Of a stretch of 64,000 nt of DNA, positions 44,792 to 54,271 are shown in pieces. The notes under the pieces are model-generated. The model saw only the letters and a list, made by a program, of their open reading frames with translations, was not told the origin of the DNA and made no database searches. The stretch comes from an uncultured Granulosicoccaceae bacterium. GTDB taxonomy: Bacteria; Pseudomonadota; Gammaproteobacteria; Granulosicoccales; Granulosicoccaceae. The DNA is taken from positions 27,840-91,839 of the forward strand of contig CALGKA010000096.1 in assembly GCA_937927895.1 (NCBI GenBank), given 5' to 3'. Position 1 is the stretch's first letter. Each line of letters opens with the position of its first letter. Made by a program: the position numbers and the translations under genes.

Positions 44792-44940
44792 AAATACTAA
44801 ACATTGCCATGATATTAACATCTTCATATCGGCCATCAACCCGTCTGGCATTGCGTTTGGTGCCTTCAAGTTCTATCCGCGTTAGCCCTTGGTGCCACGT
44901 GTGATCTATAATGTGGCGCAAAGGTTCGGATCCAATCCGA
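44790..44940 (-). pseudogene. GNAT acetyltransferase remnant (partial duplicate)
   Basis: Read on the minus strand this encodes about 48 residues closely matching the C-terminal part of the intact GNAT gene at 45949-46464, from RIGSEPLRH to the stop. The stretch between two ELE motifs (20 residues in the intact gene) is missing, so TRIELE runs straight into GTKRNAR. The deletion is in frame and falls between similar 9-bp sequences. No N-terminal half or start codon is present, so it is a dead fragment of a duplication. Homology fades above 44940. Confidence 0.85.
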
Positions 44941-45170
44941 TATAGTATCTTCAATATTTATATACCAATGTTGCTAGAGCGTGTGCATCTCATTTTTAAC
45001 ATTGTAAGGATTATAGCATTGCATGCAGTGTTCTAGTTGTAGTTGAAATTCTAGGAACTTGTATGTGTAGCAGTAGCAGTAGTAATTGGTAAATGTAATA
45101 ACGCTATCGCGTTCAATCTTGAAACTCTTACTCTGATTCCATATTTATCGGATCTGTTTCCTCGTCACGA
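44941..45170. other. AT-rich non-coding gap
   Basis: Between the GNAT remnant and the unknown membrane protein I see AT-rich sequence with a short CAGTAG triplet run (about 45069-45081) and no gene, hairpin or RNA I can support. Confidence 0.3.
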
Positions 45171-45800
45171 TCAAAAATAAGCCATTCGGATAGACTTTGA
45201 AGAAAGGGCTGATCCGAAGGCTATTGCTACAACTCCAACACTCATCAAAAATACTGCGGAATAGTGCGTCTCAAATCCTACTTTGAGATCAGGAAACTCG
45301 TAAATCAGCCAGAGTGAAATTATTGGTAACAGTAAGTTAATTGAAAGAGTCAAAGTTGACAATAGAGTCATGGTGCATTTAAGAAATCTCAAGTCCTCAT
45401 TTCCAATGGGGTGATAAGCAACAATGTCGGTATTACTCGCGTAATTTTCGTCTAATATTTCATTCATTAATTTGCTCATGCTCTTGCTGCTGCATAGCCA
45501 ATTACTAAGAGGTAAAACTTCTAGCGTAGAAACTAGATTATCCACCTTTGATGATGATTCATCATCAGTGCCTTCATAAATAACTAGGTCTCTCGTAGTA
45601 AAAGAAAATTTGGTTCCGTATCTTAATGCTAAAACACTGATATTGACCTTTTGAGCCCGAGCAGGTATCTCAGCATAACTTGTGGATTTGAGTTTGTGGC
45701 GCACGAGCAAGTGAAGTAGTGTCATGGTGAACAGGCATAAAGAAAAAGCGAGTAAAATTAGCGGCAATATCTCTAAGGGAATGTGTAAACCAAGGGCCAT
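45171..45800 (-). CDS. uncharacterised three-helix membrane protein
   Basis: I do not recognise this 209-residue protein. It has a hydrophobic helix at about residues 8-32, a soluble middle of about 100 residues with several Ser and acidic residues, and two helices near the C-terminus (about 143-166 and 180-200). No ribosome binding site of note precedes ATG at 45800. It is enclosed by a GNAT remnant on one side and the intact GNAT gene on the other, all on the same strand. The AT-rich local composition suggests acquired or fast-evolving DNA, by eye only. Confidence 0.65.
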   Translation of the reverse strand: MALGLHIPLEILPLILLAFSLCLFTMTLLHLLVRHKLKSTSYAEIPARAQKVNISVLALRYGTKFSFTTRDLVIYEGTDDESSSKVDNLVSTLEVLPLSNWLCSSKSMSKLMNEILDENYASNTDIVAYHPIGNEDLRFLKCTMTLLSTLTLSINLLLPIISLWLIYEFPDLKVGFETHYSAVFLMSVGVVAIAFGSALSSKSIRMAYF

Positions 45801-45948
45801 CGAACGAATCCAAGTATGTGGTGTAAAGTGGTTGATTAATATAGTTAGATCAGAATTTCTCTAGCGACCAAAAGTTTAACTAAGTGGTGAGTTGAATTGA
45901 GCTCATTTCGATAGTTGTTGTTTATGCACGAACTTGTAATGACGATGT

Positions 45949-46464
45949 TTAAATACGACACATAGCCATGATATGAACATCTTCATATCCGCCATCGACC
46001 AGTCTGGCATTGCGTTTAGTGCCTTCGAGTTCAAAACCAAATTTTTTGTATAATGCGAACGCATTGACGTTACTGGCAAATACTTCCAGCTCTATCCGCG
46101 TTAACCCTTGTTGCCAAGCGTGATCGATAACGTGTCGCAAAAGTTCAGATCCGATGCCGCGGCCGCGGTGCGTTGAAATGACACCCATTCCCAATAGTCC
46201 TGAGTGGCTCAGCACTTCTTTTTGATGAGGGAGTATATCGGCCCATCCAACAATTTGGCTTTCACTTAAGGCTACGTATTCAGCTGTGTTGTTTACTATG
46301 TTGTGACGGATGAACTTCTGGGTGTCTTCAAGCGCTGGCGGCTCTACTGTGAGTAGATATATTCTTTCGCGAACCACTGAGCTAAGAGCTGCATGGAATC
46401 CTTCAATGTCAGACTCTTGAATTTTCCTGATGCTAAATTTTACATCTGTCGCCACAAATTCCAT
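45949..46464 (-). CDS. GNAT-family N-acetyltransferase
   Basis: The 171-residue protein has the GNAT acetyl-CoA signature in STHRGRGIGSELLRHVI and the following beta-alpha unit ELEVFASNVNAFALYKKFGFELEGTKRNA, as in RimI/PhnO-like or amino-group acetyltransferases. Substrate is unknown. An 8-bp repeat array lies 12 bp upstream of the start, with little else that could serve as ribosome binding site. A decayed partial copy of this gene lies at 44790-44940. Confidence 0.88.
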   Translation of the reverse strand: MEFVATDVKFSIRKIQESDIEGFHAALSSVVRERIYLLTVEPPALEDTQKFIRHNIVNNTAEYVALSESQIVGWADILPHQKEVLSHSGLLGMGVISTHRGRGIGSELLRHVIDHAWQQGLTRIELEVFASNVNAFALYKKFGFELEGTKRNARLVDGGYEDVHIMAMCRI

Positions 46465-46476
46465 CCATAAATTTTT

Positions 46477-46506
46477 GGTTTAAAGGTTTAAAGGTTTAAA
46501 GGTTTA
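46477..46506. repeat. 8-bp tandem repeat upstream of the GNAT start
   Basis: GGTTTAAA is repeated 3.75 times without error. On the GNAT strand the array ends 12 bp before the ATG at 46464, inside the leader or core promoter. Such arrays can change length by slippage. Confidence 0.9.
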
Positions 46507-46524
46507 GCTTAAGTGACTCAATGC

Positions 46525-46557
46525 AAAAAGGGCCAGCTCTGATAGCTGGCCTTTTTT
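46525..46557. terminator. bidirectional intrinsic terminator after valS
   Basis: GGCCAGCT (46531-46538) and AGCTGGCC (46544-46551) form a perfect 8-bp stem with a 5-nt loop, flanked by an A run on the left and TTTTTT on the right. It works on both strands; the minus-strand side ends valS. Confidence 0.92.
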
Positions 46558-46564
46558 ATAGGCA

Positions 46565-49357
46565 CTAGCTGCTTTTCAGTTGATCAAGTGCCACGATCAC
46601 ATCATTAAGCTTTTGCTTTTCTGCATCAACTACAGCCGCTGGTGCTTTAGAAACAAAGCTATCATTAGACAGTTTGCCTTCCAGTCTGGATTTTTCTTTT
46701 TCAAGGCGTCCGCGTTCACGGTTTATGCGTTCTGCTTCTGCTGCTTTATCAATCAGTCCTTCAAGCGGAATAAGTACTTTCATTTCCTCAACCAGAGCAG
46801 TCGCGACTTCAGGAATCGGGTCGTTAGGCTCTAAGATTGTAATGGTGTCTGTTTTTGCTAACACTGTCAGTAGCGCTGAATGTTCTGTCACGCGGCGGGC
46901 ATTGTCACCAGCTGCGTTTTCGCAAAGCACTGGCAGCTTTTTGCCCGGTGCAATATCGTACTCAGCGCGGATTTTTCTGATACCTAATACAAACGTTTTT
47001 ATCCAATCAATCTCTGCTACAGCATCATTATTTATACGAGCGGGATCGCTTACAGGGTACGGCTGGCGCATGATAGTGTCACCGGTTATGCCCACCTTGG
47101 GTGCGACTTTCTGCCACAGTTCTTCTGTTATATACGGCATAAAAGGGTGGCTAACTCGCAGCAAGGTTTCCAGCACCCGGAGCAAGGTCCTTTGCGTGCC
47201 TAGCTTTTGTGCTTCACTGGCACCTTGTTCTTCACTTAGCAAAGGCTTGGTGAATTCTACGTACCAACCACAGTATTCATTCCATGCGAACTCATAGATC
47301 TCTTTTGCTGCAAGATCAAGCCGGTAGTTGTCGAGGTGAGCTGTGACTTGTTCTTCAAGCTGCTGCAGTAGTGAGATAATCCACTGATCAGAAAGTGATA
47401 ATTCTACGTCTGAGTCACCTGCTTTTGAGTGATCGAAATCTTCGGTGTTTTGCAATACATAGCGTGTGGCGTTCCACAGCTTGTTACAGTAGTTGCGGTA
47501 GCCTTCAACCCGTTTTAGATCAAAGCGAATGTCTCGACCGGTTGATGCAAGAATAGCGAAGGTAAATCGCAACGCATCAGTGCCGTAGCCTTGGATACCG
47601 TCTGGAAACTCTTTACGTGTTTGCTTAGCAATTTTTTCCGCCATGTGCTCTTGCATCATGTTGGCAGTGCGCTTTTCTAGTAGATCTTCTAGTGTGATGC
47701 CATCAATAATGTCTAATGGATCAAGCACGTTGCCCTTAGACTTTGACATCTTCTGGCCGTTGGCGTCACGCACTAAACCGTGAATATAGACTTCTTTAAA
47801 GGGTACCTCGCCATCCATAAACTTAAGGCCGAACATGATCATTCTGGCTACCCAGAAGAAAATGATATCAAAGCCTGTAACCAGTACGCTGGTTGGGTAC
47901 CAGGTTTTCAGTGCATCTGTTTGCTCAGGCCAACCGAGTGTTGAAAACGGCCATAGACCTGATGAAAACCAAGTGTCTAGAACGTCTTCGTCTTGCGTAA
48001 GATTCAGGCTATTGTCTAAGTTATATTTTTCCCGCGCATGCGCTTCGCTTTCAGCTACATATACTTTTCCTTCATCGTCATACCAGGCGGGTATCCGATG
48101 CCCCCACCAGATTTGCCGACTAATACACCAGTCTTCTATGTTATCCAGCCATTGGTAGTAGGTTTTTGACCAGTTGTCTGGAACGAATTTTATAGAGCCG
48201 TTTTTAACCGCATCTATAGAGGGTTGCGTGATCGCAGTCTTGCCGCCCGGGCGGCCGTCGGCTTGTGTATCGGTAGTGAGGTCGACATACCATTGATCGG
48301 TTAAGTAGGGTTCAACTACGGCATTTGATCGATCACCGCGCGGGACCATTAATTTGTGATCGTCTATTTTTTCTAATAAGTCTAGTGCCTGTAGGTCTTT
48401 GACTATTTTCTTTCTTGCGACGTAGCGATCCAACCCTTGATACGCCTCAGGGGCATGTTCATTAATTTCAGCGTTGTCAGTGAATATATTGATAATTTGC
48501 AGCGTGTGGCGCTGCCCCATAGCGTAGTCATTGAAATCATGTGCGGGTGTTATTTTGACGCAGCCGGAACCAAACTCAGGATCAACGTAGTCATCAGCAA
48601 TAATGGGTATTTCACGATCCGTTAACGGCAGTTTGATAGTTTTGCCGATCAGATCCTTATAGCGTTCGTCTTCAGGGTGCACAGCAACTGCGGTATCGCC
48701 CAGCATCGTTTCAGGTCGAGTGGTGGCAACAATCAGTTGGCCGCTGCCATCTGCCAATGGGTAACGTAAGTGCCACATGTGGCCTTGTTCTTCTTCACTG
48801 AGTACTTCCAGATCAGATAGGGCGGTGTGCAGCACTGGATCCCAGTTGACTAAGCGCTTGCCGCGATAGATCAATCCTTCATCAAAGAGTGAGACAAAAA
48901 CATCAGTGACTGCTTTTGATAGCCCTTCGTCCATGGTGAATCGTTCGCGGTTCCAATCAGGTGATGCACCCATGCGGCGCAGTTGTTGGGTAATTTGCCC
49001 GCCAGATTCTTCTTTCCACTGCCATACTTTTTCTATAAATTTTTCACGCCCGAGATCGTGGCGGCTTTTCTGCTGTGCTGCGAGTTGCCTTTCAACGACC
49101 ATTTGTGTTGCGATGCCCGCGTGATCGGTACCTGGTTGCCAGAGCGTGTTGTCACCTTTCATTCGGTGGTAACGGATAAGGGTATCCATGACGGTATCTT
49201 GGAAAGCATGGCCCATGTGTAGCGTGCCGGTGACATTCGGCGGTGGGATCATGATGCAGTACGGCGAACCGTCTCCATCAGGGACAAAATGATTGCCGCG
49301 CTCCCAGTATTCGTACCAGGATTGTTCGATTGCCGTAGGGTTGTAAGTTGTTTCCAT
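46565..49357 (-). CDS. valS: valyl-tRNA synthetase ValS
   Basis: ValS charges tRNA-Val. The class I motifs are intact: HMGH in [14 protein letters not shown] near residue 47 and KMSKS at about residue 536. The editing domain, the anticodon-binding region and the C-terminal coiled-coil (residues about 870-930, [20 protein letters not shown]) are all present in 930 residues. It is the last gene of pepA-holC-valS, a common gammaproteobacterial order, but 166 bp with a hairpin separate it from holC. Confidence 0.97.
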   Translation of the reverse strand: METTYNPTAIEQSWYEYWERGNHFVPDGDGSPYCIMIPPPNVTGTLHMGHAFQDTVMDTLIRYHRMKGDNTLWQPGTDHAGIATQMVVERQLAAQQKSRHDLGREKFIEKVWQWKEESGGQITQQLRRMGASPDWNRERFTMDEGLSKAVTDVFVSLFDEGLIYRGKRLVNWDPVLHTALSDLEVLSEEEQGHMWHLRYPLADGSGQLIVATTRPETMLGDTAVAVHPEDERYKDLIGKTIKLPLTDREIPIIADDYVDPEFGSGCVKITPAHDFNDYAMGQRHTLQIINIFTDNAEINEHAPEAYQGLDRYVARKKIVKDLQALDLLEKIDDHKLMVPRGDRSNAVVEPYLTDQWYVDLTTDTQADGRPGGKTAITQPSIDAVKNGSIKFVPDNWSKTYYQWLDNIEDWCISRQIWWGHRIPAWYDDEGKVYVAESEAHAREKYNLDNSLNLTQDEDVLDTWFSSGLWPFSTLGWPEQTDALKTWYPTSVLVTGFDIIFFWVARMIMFGLKFMDGEVPFKEVYIHGLVRDANGQKMSKSKGNVLDPLDIIDGITLEDLLEKRTANMMQEHMAEKIAKQTRKEFPDGIQGYGTDALRFTFAILASTGRDIRFDLKRVEGYRNYCNKLWNATRYVLQNTEDFDHSKAGDSDVELSLSDQWIISLLQQLEEQVTAHLDNYRLDLAAKEIYEFAWNEYCGWYVEFTKPLLSEEQGASEAQKLGTQRTLLRVLETLLRVSHPFMPYITEELWQKVAPKVGITGDTIMRQPYPVSDPARINNDAVAEIDWIKTFVLGIRKIRAEYDIAPGKKLPVLCENAAGDNARRVTEHSALLTVLAKTDTITILEPNDPIPEVATALVEEMKVLIPLEGLIDKAAEAERINRERGRLEKEKSRLEGKLSNDSFVSKAPAAVVDAEKQKLNDVIVALDQLKSS

Positions 49358-49481
49358 GACTCTGCTGTGATCGCAAAAAGATTTAATGGGATTTTAGCAG
49401 GTTAGTAACGCAACAGTAGGAATGGCGCTTCAGATCTGCCACTGGGTGCGAAAAAGGTAATCTTGATTTTATGCTCGGTAT

Positions 49482-49510
49482 ATAAAGACTCTACATAAGA
49501 GAGTCTTTAT
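49482..49510. repeat. perfect 11-bp inverted repeat between holC and valS
   Basis: ATAAAGACTCT and AGAGTCTTTAT form a perfect stem around a 7-nt loop, 14 bp past the holC stop and about 125 bp before the valS start. There is no T-tract, so it may be an attenuator, a processing site or a weak terminator. Confidence 0.6.
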
Positions 49511-49523
49511 AGGGAGCTTGGTT

Positions 49524-49928
49524 CTACAGCACCATCTGCGATGGCACCTGGCTATGGCGCAACGGGTAGCCGCGAGACTTATAATATTTATAGCGTTCAC
49601 GGCCCATATCGTTGTTGTCACTGCCGGTGCAGATAATTTCCAGAGTCGTGTCAAAGCTGCTGAAAAAGTGCGGCACTTCGCCAGACAAATTCAGCAAGGC
49701 TACTCTGTTGCTGTCGGGCTCTCCTTTGTGGTCAATCGATAGTCGTTCATCGCCGTGGCTGATTTTCTCAGCACAAAGTCGCTGCATTTCGCGAGTGTCT
49801 TTGGCAGATCCGGTATGTATATATAAGTGTTTTCCCTGTGCGAGTATTTGCATTGCGAGCTGTAGTGCATAGCTAAACTGCTCTGCGGGCTCGTCTGTCT
49901 CTATGAGGTAAAACTGAATATTGGTCAT
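49524..49928 (-). CDS. holC: DNA polymerase III chi subunit HolC
   Basis: HolC (chi) links the clamp loader to single-stranded DNA-binding protein. The 134-residue product opens MTNIQFYLIE and carries the KHLYIHTGS segment, as in chi proteins; the C-terminus (GRERYKYYKSRGYPLRHSQ) is also typical. The frame is open much further upstream, but that part only mirrors the end of pepA; ATG at 49928 starts the domain and follows the pepA stop by 4 bp, so the genes are coupled. Confidence 0.88.
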   Translation of the reverse strand: MTNIQFYLIETDEPAEQFSYALQLAMQILAQGKHLYIHTGSAKDTREMQRLCAEKISHGDERLSIDHKGEPDSNRVALLNLSGEVPHFFSSFDTTLEIICTGSDNNDMGRERYKYYKSRGYPLRHSQVPSQMVL

Positions 49929-49932
49929 GGGG

Positions 49933-51423
49933 CTAACTGCAGCGATTAAGTAAATATTGCATAAGCATTGGGACAGGGCGGCCGGTTGAACCTTTGGCTG
50001 CACCTTTTTTCCATGCGACACCTGCGATATCAAGGTGTGCCCAGTGATAATCTTTTGCAAAGCTCGCAAGGAAACAACCTGCGGTAATAGAGCCTGCTGC
50101 AGGGCCACCAATATTGGCTAAGTCTGCAAAATTACTGTTAAGTTGTTTGTGGTATTCGTCCCAAAGTGGCAGGCGCCAACAGCGATCTTGACTATCTGTG
50201 CCTGCTTTGTAGAGATCATCGGCTAGTTGATCATTGTTACTCATAAGGCCAGTGGTGTGATTGCCGAGCGCGGTAATCACAGCACCCGTGAGGGTGGCAA
50301 TATCGATAACTACGTCGGGTTTGTACTTATCTATATAAGTAAGAGCATCACAAAGTACCAGTCGGCCTTCAGCATCGGTGTTTAACACTTCGATAGTTTG
50401 ACCAGACATAGAAGTCACTACGTCTCCGGGTTTAGTAGCTTCGCCACTAGGCATGTTTTCAGCCGCCGCAACCACACCCACGACATTGATAGGCAATTTA
50501 AGCTCTGCCACTGCACGCATAGCACCAAAAACGCTAGCTGCACCACACATATCAAACTTCATTTCATCCATTCCAGCTGAAGATTTGATTGATATACCGC
50601 CGGTATCAAAGGTTACCCCTTTGCCTACGAGTACAACGGGTTTGCTTTTTTTAGCACCCCCTTTGTATTCCATGCATATGAGTTGTGCAGGCTCTGCACT
50701 ACCTGCTGAAACACTTAGCAATGCCCCCATGCCAAGCTTTTTCATCTGCGCTTCGCTTAGTAAATCAGTTTTTATTGAGCTGAACTCATTGCTCAGGCTT
50801 TTAGCTTGTTTGCCTAAATAGCGTGGAGTGCACACATTGGCGGCCAGGTTGCCTAGATCTCGCGCTAAGCTCATGCCATTCGCAATCGCGCTGCCTTGTT
50901 TGATACCTGTTTCAAGCGCTTTGTTATGTTTTCGATCTTCTATATATAGAGTGGCTTTGCCATCAAAGTGATTAGCAGGGGCCTTTTTGCTTTTGTGTAA
51001 GTCAAATGAGTAGGTTTTTTCAACCAGCGCCTGTGCCACCGTGCGTGATTGCCAGGTTAAGTCTTTATCTTCAATATCAGACCCGCAAATGCCGATAACG
51101 CAGTCCTTGATACTGGGGGTAGACAATGCCTGCGCCACCGCGCGGCACATTTTTTCAAAATCAGTCGGCGTAATGGATTCATTCGACCCTGTGCTGACCA
51201 ACAGAACCCGCTGGGCCGCAAGTTCAGGAACGTTGTGCAGCATGACAACTGCACCGGCTGTTTTTGCAAGGTCACCTTGTTTTAGAATTTTGCTTAGGTA
51301 GTTTCCGCTTGCGCTATCGGCGACTTGGGTGGTCGCAGTGAGTTTTTTCTGGTTTCCGACAGATAAAATCAAGCAATGAGTTTTAATTTTCAGCGGATTG
51401 GCGTTCGACAGTTTAATTTCCAC
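49933..51423 (-). CDS. pepA: cytosol aminopeptidase PepA
   Basis: PepA (M17) removes N-terminal residues from peptides; in E. coli it also binds DNA at Xer recombination sites and the carAB promoter. Metal-site motifs VGKGVTFDTGGISIK and NTDAEGRLVLCDAL are present. The frame is open from a TTG at 51450, but GTG at 51423, preceded by AAGAGA, gives the family-type N-terminus (EIKLSN). It is divergent from lptF and followed by holC. Confidence 0.95.
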   Translation of the reverse strand: MEIKLSNANPLKIKTHCLILSVGNQKKLTATTQVADSASGNYLSKILKQGDLAKTAGAVVMLHNVPELAAQRVLLVSTGSNESITPTDFEKMCRAVAQALSTPSIKDCVIGICGSDIEDKDLTWQSRTVAQALVEKTYSFDLHKSKKAPANHFDGKATLYIEDRKHNKALETGIKQGSAIANGMSLARDLGNLAANVCTPRYLGKQAKSLSNEFSSIKTDLLSEAQMKKLGMGALLSVSAGSAEPAQLICMEYKGGAKKSKPVVLVGKGVTFDTGGISIKSSAGMDEMKFDMCGAASVFGAMRAVAELKLPINVVGVVAAAENMPSGEATKPGDVVTSMSGQTIEVLNTDAEGRLVLCDALTYIDKYKPDVVIDIATLTGAVITALGNHTTGLMSNNDQLADDLYKAGTDSQDRCWRLPLWDEYHKQLNSNFADLANIGGPAAGSITAGCFLASFAKDYHWAHLDIAGVAWKKGAAKGSTGRPVPMLMQYLLNRCS

Positions 51424-51483
51424 GATGAATCTCTTTTGGCTGGCGTTCAATGAGGTGGTTTAGAAAAACAATATTACTGGGTT

Positions 51484-51492
51484 TGGTATGAT
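51484..51492 (+). promoter_or_regulatory. extended -10 promoter candidate for lptF-lptG
   Basis: TGGTATGAT at 51484-51492 is an extended -10 element about 95 bp before lptF, in the pepA-lptF divergent gap. No good -35 is visible, as is allowed for extended -10 promoters. Confidence 0.4.
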
Positions 51493-51588
51493 CACGCACT
51501 ATTAGTAAGGTTAAAGACAGCTGAAACATGAGATTCATGTTCTTGCCTATTGCCACCACTATTGCCGCCACTGGTACAAAACTCTGCG

Positions 51589-52707
51589 ATGAAAACGCTA
51601 GATCGCTACATTTTTAAAGAAATTTTCCTCACCTGGATCGCCGTCACAGTAGTGCTGTTGGTGATTATGGTTGCCAATGTGCTCGCTCGAATACTGTCCA
51701 AAGTAACCGATGGAACCATACCGGTTGATGCATTGTTCCTGTTGGTTGGGGTGCAAGTCATCAATTTGCTGGTCACTTTAATACCACTGGGTTTATATCT
51801 GGGTGTCATGTTGGCGTTTGGCCGCATGTATCGTGATAGTGAAATGTCTGCTGTGGCTGCTTGCGGAACTGGCCTGGGTGCTTTGTATCGGCCCGCTATA
51901 GTGAATGGTGTTATCGGTGTGGTGGTTATCACCTTTTTAACCTTTTGGGCATCTCCATGGTCTGCGCGTTACGAGCAGCAACTCACAGAGAAAATCGCCA
52001 CACAATCTATTGGAAGTTTGTTGGATGCAGGACGTTTTGTCGAAATATTAGACGGAGGTGCTGTGGTATTTACCGAATCGTTGGCTGATGGCAGTGATCA
52101 GTTTAATCGAGTGTTTGTGCATAGAGATCTAGAAGACGGTGCGTTTGAAGTTGAAACCGCTGAGTACGCGATTTACCAACGTGAAGAACAAACCGACGAA
52201 GAATTCATTGTTTTTGTTAATGGTGTTAGCACGATTGCAAAACCCGGGGCTGAAAGCTATCAGCGGACTAAATTCGCCCGACATGGTGTACGACTCCCGC
52301 GTGATGAGCAAACCAGCCGCGAACTGGAAAATTCAGCCAAATCTTTCACGGAACTACTCAACAGTGATGATTTGCAATCAACAGCAGAGATGCAATGGAG
52401 GTTTTCTATTCCGCTGGCTGCACTTCTGCTTGCGTTGTTGGCAATACCATTATCGTATACCTCTCCTAGACAAGGCCGTTATTCCAAAATTGCACTCGCT
52501 ATTATGCTCTACGTGCCTTACGCCAATCTGCTTGTATTGAGTCGAAAGTGGATAGCAGCCGGTACTATTTCGCCCGTAGTCGGAATGGTATGGGTGCATT
52601 TGCTGGTGGTGGTGTTAATAATATTCCTTACCGTGAAAAGGTATGGCGCCAGTTGGTTGCCTGGTAAAAATGTACCTAAAAATCAGTCACCAGTGAGCGC
52701 CTCATGA
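51589..52707 (+). CDS. lptF: LPS export ABC transporter permease LptF
   Basis: LptF pairs with LptG and the ATPase LptB to extract lipopolysaccharide from the inner membrane. The protein has the YjgP/YjgQ layout: two helices in the first about 85 residues, a periplasmic beta-jellyroll domain (about 130-270) and helices at the C-terminus. The frame opens with TTG at 51550, but ATG at 51589 gives the family start MKTLDRYIFKEI. It overlaps lptG by four bases. Confidence 0.95.
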   Translation: MKTLDRYIFKEIFLTWIAVTVVLLVIMVANVLARILSKVTDGTIPVDALFLLVGVQVINLLVTLIPLGLYLGVMLAFGRMYRDSEMSAVAACGTGLGALYRPAIVNGVIGVVVITFLTFWASPWSARYEQQLTEKIATQSIGSLLDAGRFVEILDGGAVVFTESLADGSDQFNRVFVHRDLEDGAFEVETAEYAIYQREEQTDEEFIVFVNGVSTIAKPGAESYQRTKFARHGVRLPRDEQTSRELENSAKSFTELLNSDDLQSTAEMQWRFSIPLAALLLALLAIPLSYTSPRQGRYSKIALAIMLYVPYANLLVLSRKWIAAGTISPVVGMVWVHLLVVVLIIFLTVKRYGASWLPGKNVPKNQSPVSAS

Positions 52708-53771
52708 GTTTATTAGCGCGATACATCGGCAAAACCGTGTTTCTTAATACGCTGCTGGTACTTTTAGTGTTGGTGTCGTTGTCTGCGTTGTTTAGCTTCA
52801 TTGGTGAGCTAGATGATGTCGGCAAGGGCGACTATTCAGTAAAAACTGCGCTTATTTATATCATCTTGCGTATGCCGGGTACCGCTTATGAATTGTTTCC
52901 ATCTTCTGTATTGCTGGGTAGCTTGCTCGGTTTAGGAGCAATGGCATCGCATAGTGAACTCACGGTGATGCGTTCAGCGGGAATTTCTATCGCACAAATG
53001 GCCACAGCCGTAGCCCTTATCGGGCTGTTGTTAATGGGTTTGGTGGCGATGCTAGGTGAATTTGTTATGCCGCCGAGTGAAAGCCATGCGCAAAAATTAC
53101 GCACGGCAGCGTTGTCCAAGCGCTTATCCATTAGATCGCAAACCGGTTATTGGGCTAAGTCTGAGACACGTTTTATTAATATTAAGTCTGTTTTACCCGA
53201 CATGACTCTGGTTGATGTGAGTATTTATGAATTCGGAGGTGGAACAGAGCTCAAGAGCGTTGTGCATGCGCAGCAAGCTAAACAGCTTGAAGGATCCCAG
53301 TGGCAACTGCGCGATGTCACGCAAACAGACTTTTTTGCTGACTCGTTAATCACTGAACGCGCAGAAGAGCGACAAGTAGCAGACCTGGTTAACGCTGAGT
53401 TACTTCAAGGTCTGTCTGTTGCACCTGAATCGATGTCGGTAAGAAATCTTTTCAGTCAAATTGGATACTTGCAGCGCAATCAACTTGATAGCGGCGCAAT
53501 TGAACTGGCGTTATGGACCAAAATAACCACGCCGTTATCAACATTGGTAATGTTGATGCTTTCACTGCCATTTGTATTTACATCGCAAAGAAGTGGCAGC
53601 GTAGGTCAGAAAATCTTTATCGGAATACTGCTTGGGATTGGTTATTTTTTGTTAAACCGATTGTTTACCCATCTCGGGATAGCTAACGGGTTATCACCAT
53701 CGATAAGTACACTTATCCCGCTTACTTTGTTTAGTATGCTTGCACTATTTGGCTTAACACGTATCGCCTAA
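52704..53771 (+). CDS. lptG: LPS export ABC transporter permease LptG
   Basis: The 355-residue partner of LptF has the same topology, with the start MSLLARYIGKTVFLN and the conserved YELFPSSVLLGSLLGLG segment near residue 65. The ATG overlaps the lptF stop (ATGA), so translation is coupled. lptB is not in the window. Confidence 0.95.
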   Translation: MSLLARYIGKTVFLNTLLVLLVLVSLSALFSFIGELDDVGKGDYSVKTALIYIILRMPGTAYELFPSSVLLGSLLGLGAMASHSELTVMRSAGISIAQMATAVALIGLLLMGLVAMLGEFVMPPSESHAQKLRTAALSKRLSIRSQTGYWAKSETRFINIKSVLPDMTLVDVSIYEFGGGTELKSVVHAQQAKQLEGSQWQLRDVTQTDFFADSLITERAEERQVADLVNAELLQGLSVAPESMSVRNLFSQIGYLQRNQLDSGAIELALWTKITTPLSTLVMLMLSLPFVFTSQRSGSVGQKIFIGILLGIGYFLLNRLFTHLGIANGLSPSISTLIPLTLFSMLALFGLTRIA

Positions 53772-53821
53772 GGTGTTTTGTGCGCGTGTTTATGCTTATT
53801 GAATCCTGTTTATGACCCTGA

Positions 53822-54271
53822 TCAGACGTCGTTCTCTGCTTGTTGTGCATTTTTATGTGCTTTAAGGCTTATTAGACGTGTCTTAGACAGCCTGTCGTGC
53901 CATGCAAGGCTTTCTTTATCTATTAATACCCATATCAACCCGATACCTGCTGGTATTAACGCTAATGCGGCCGCAGCGAAGCGTATCAAAGCCTGTTTCC
54001 AAGTTAATGATTCGTCAATGTCGTTAATAATTTTGATTTTCCACGTGCGCATACCCAATGTTTGGCCGCCATGTGTCCAAAACCAACCAAAAAAAACAAA
54101 AGTAGTGAGCAACAGGCATAGGTAATACGCTGGATGTGTTGCCGCTTCGCCTTTGTTGATGGCTACAGCGATTGCGCTAATGGCAAATAGCACCGCAAGT
54201 AGCAAAATAAGATCGTATAAAAGTGCGAGTAAGCGCCGAGTAAAAGATGCAGCGTTAGATTTTGTTTTCAT
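53822..54271 (-). CDS. RDD-family membrane protein
   Basis: The 149-residue protein has the RDD-family pattern: an N-terminal FTRRLLALLYDLILL helix with conserved Arg and Asp, a second helix (FVFFGWFWTHGGQTLGM) with the usual GQTLGM turn, and a final helix followed by LAWHDRLSKTRLI. RDD proteins may act as cation antiporters or have unknown roles. It is convergent with lptG and divergent from the histone-like gene. Confidence 0.88.
   Translation of the reverse strand: MKTKSNAASFTRRLLALLYDLILLLAVLFAISAIAVAINKGEAATHPAYYLCLLLTTFVFFGWFWTHGGQTLGMRTWKIKIINDIDESLTWKQALIRFAAAALALIPAGIGLIWVLIDKESLAWHDRLSKTRLISLKAHKNAQQAENDV

Noticed and set aside
49929..50111. 61-residue N-terminal extension of HolC
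   Set aside because: It overlaps the pepA coding sequence in another frame; HolC homology begins exactly at the ATG at 49928.
53778..54125. Plus-strand open frame opposite the RDD gene
   Set aside because: Antisense shadow of a well-supported RDD protein, with no ribosome binding site.
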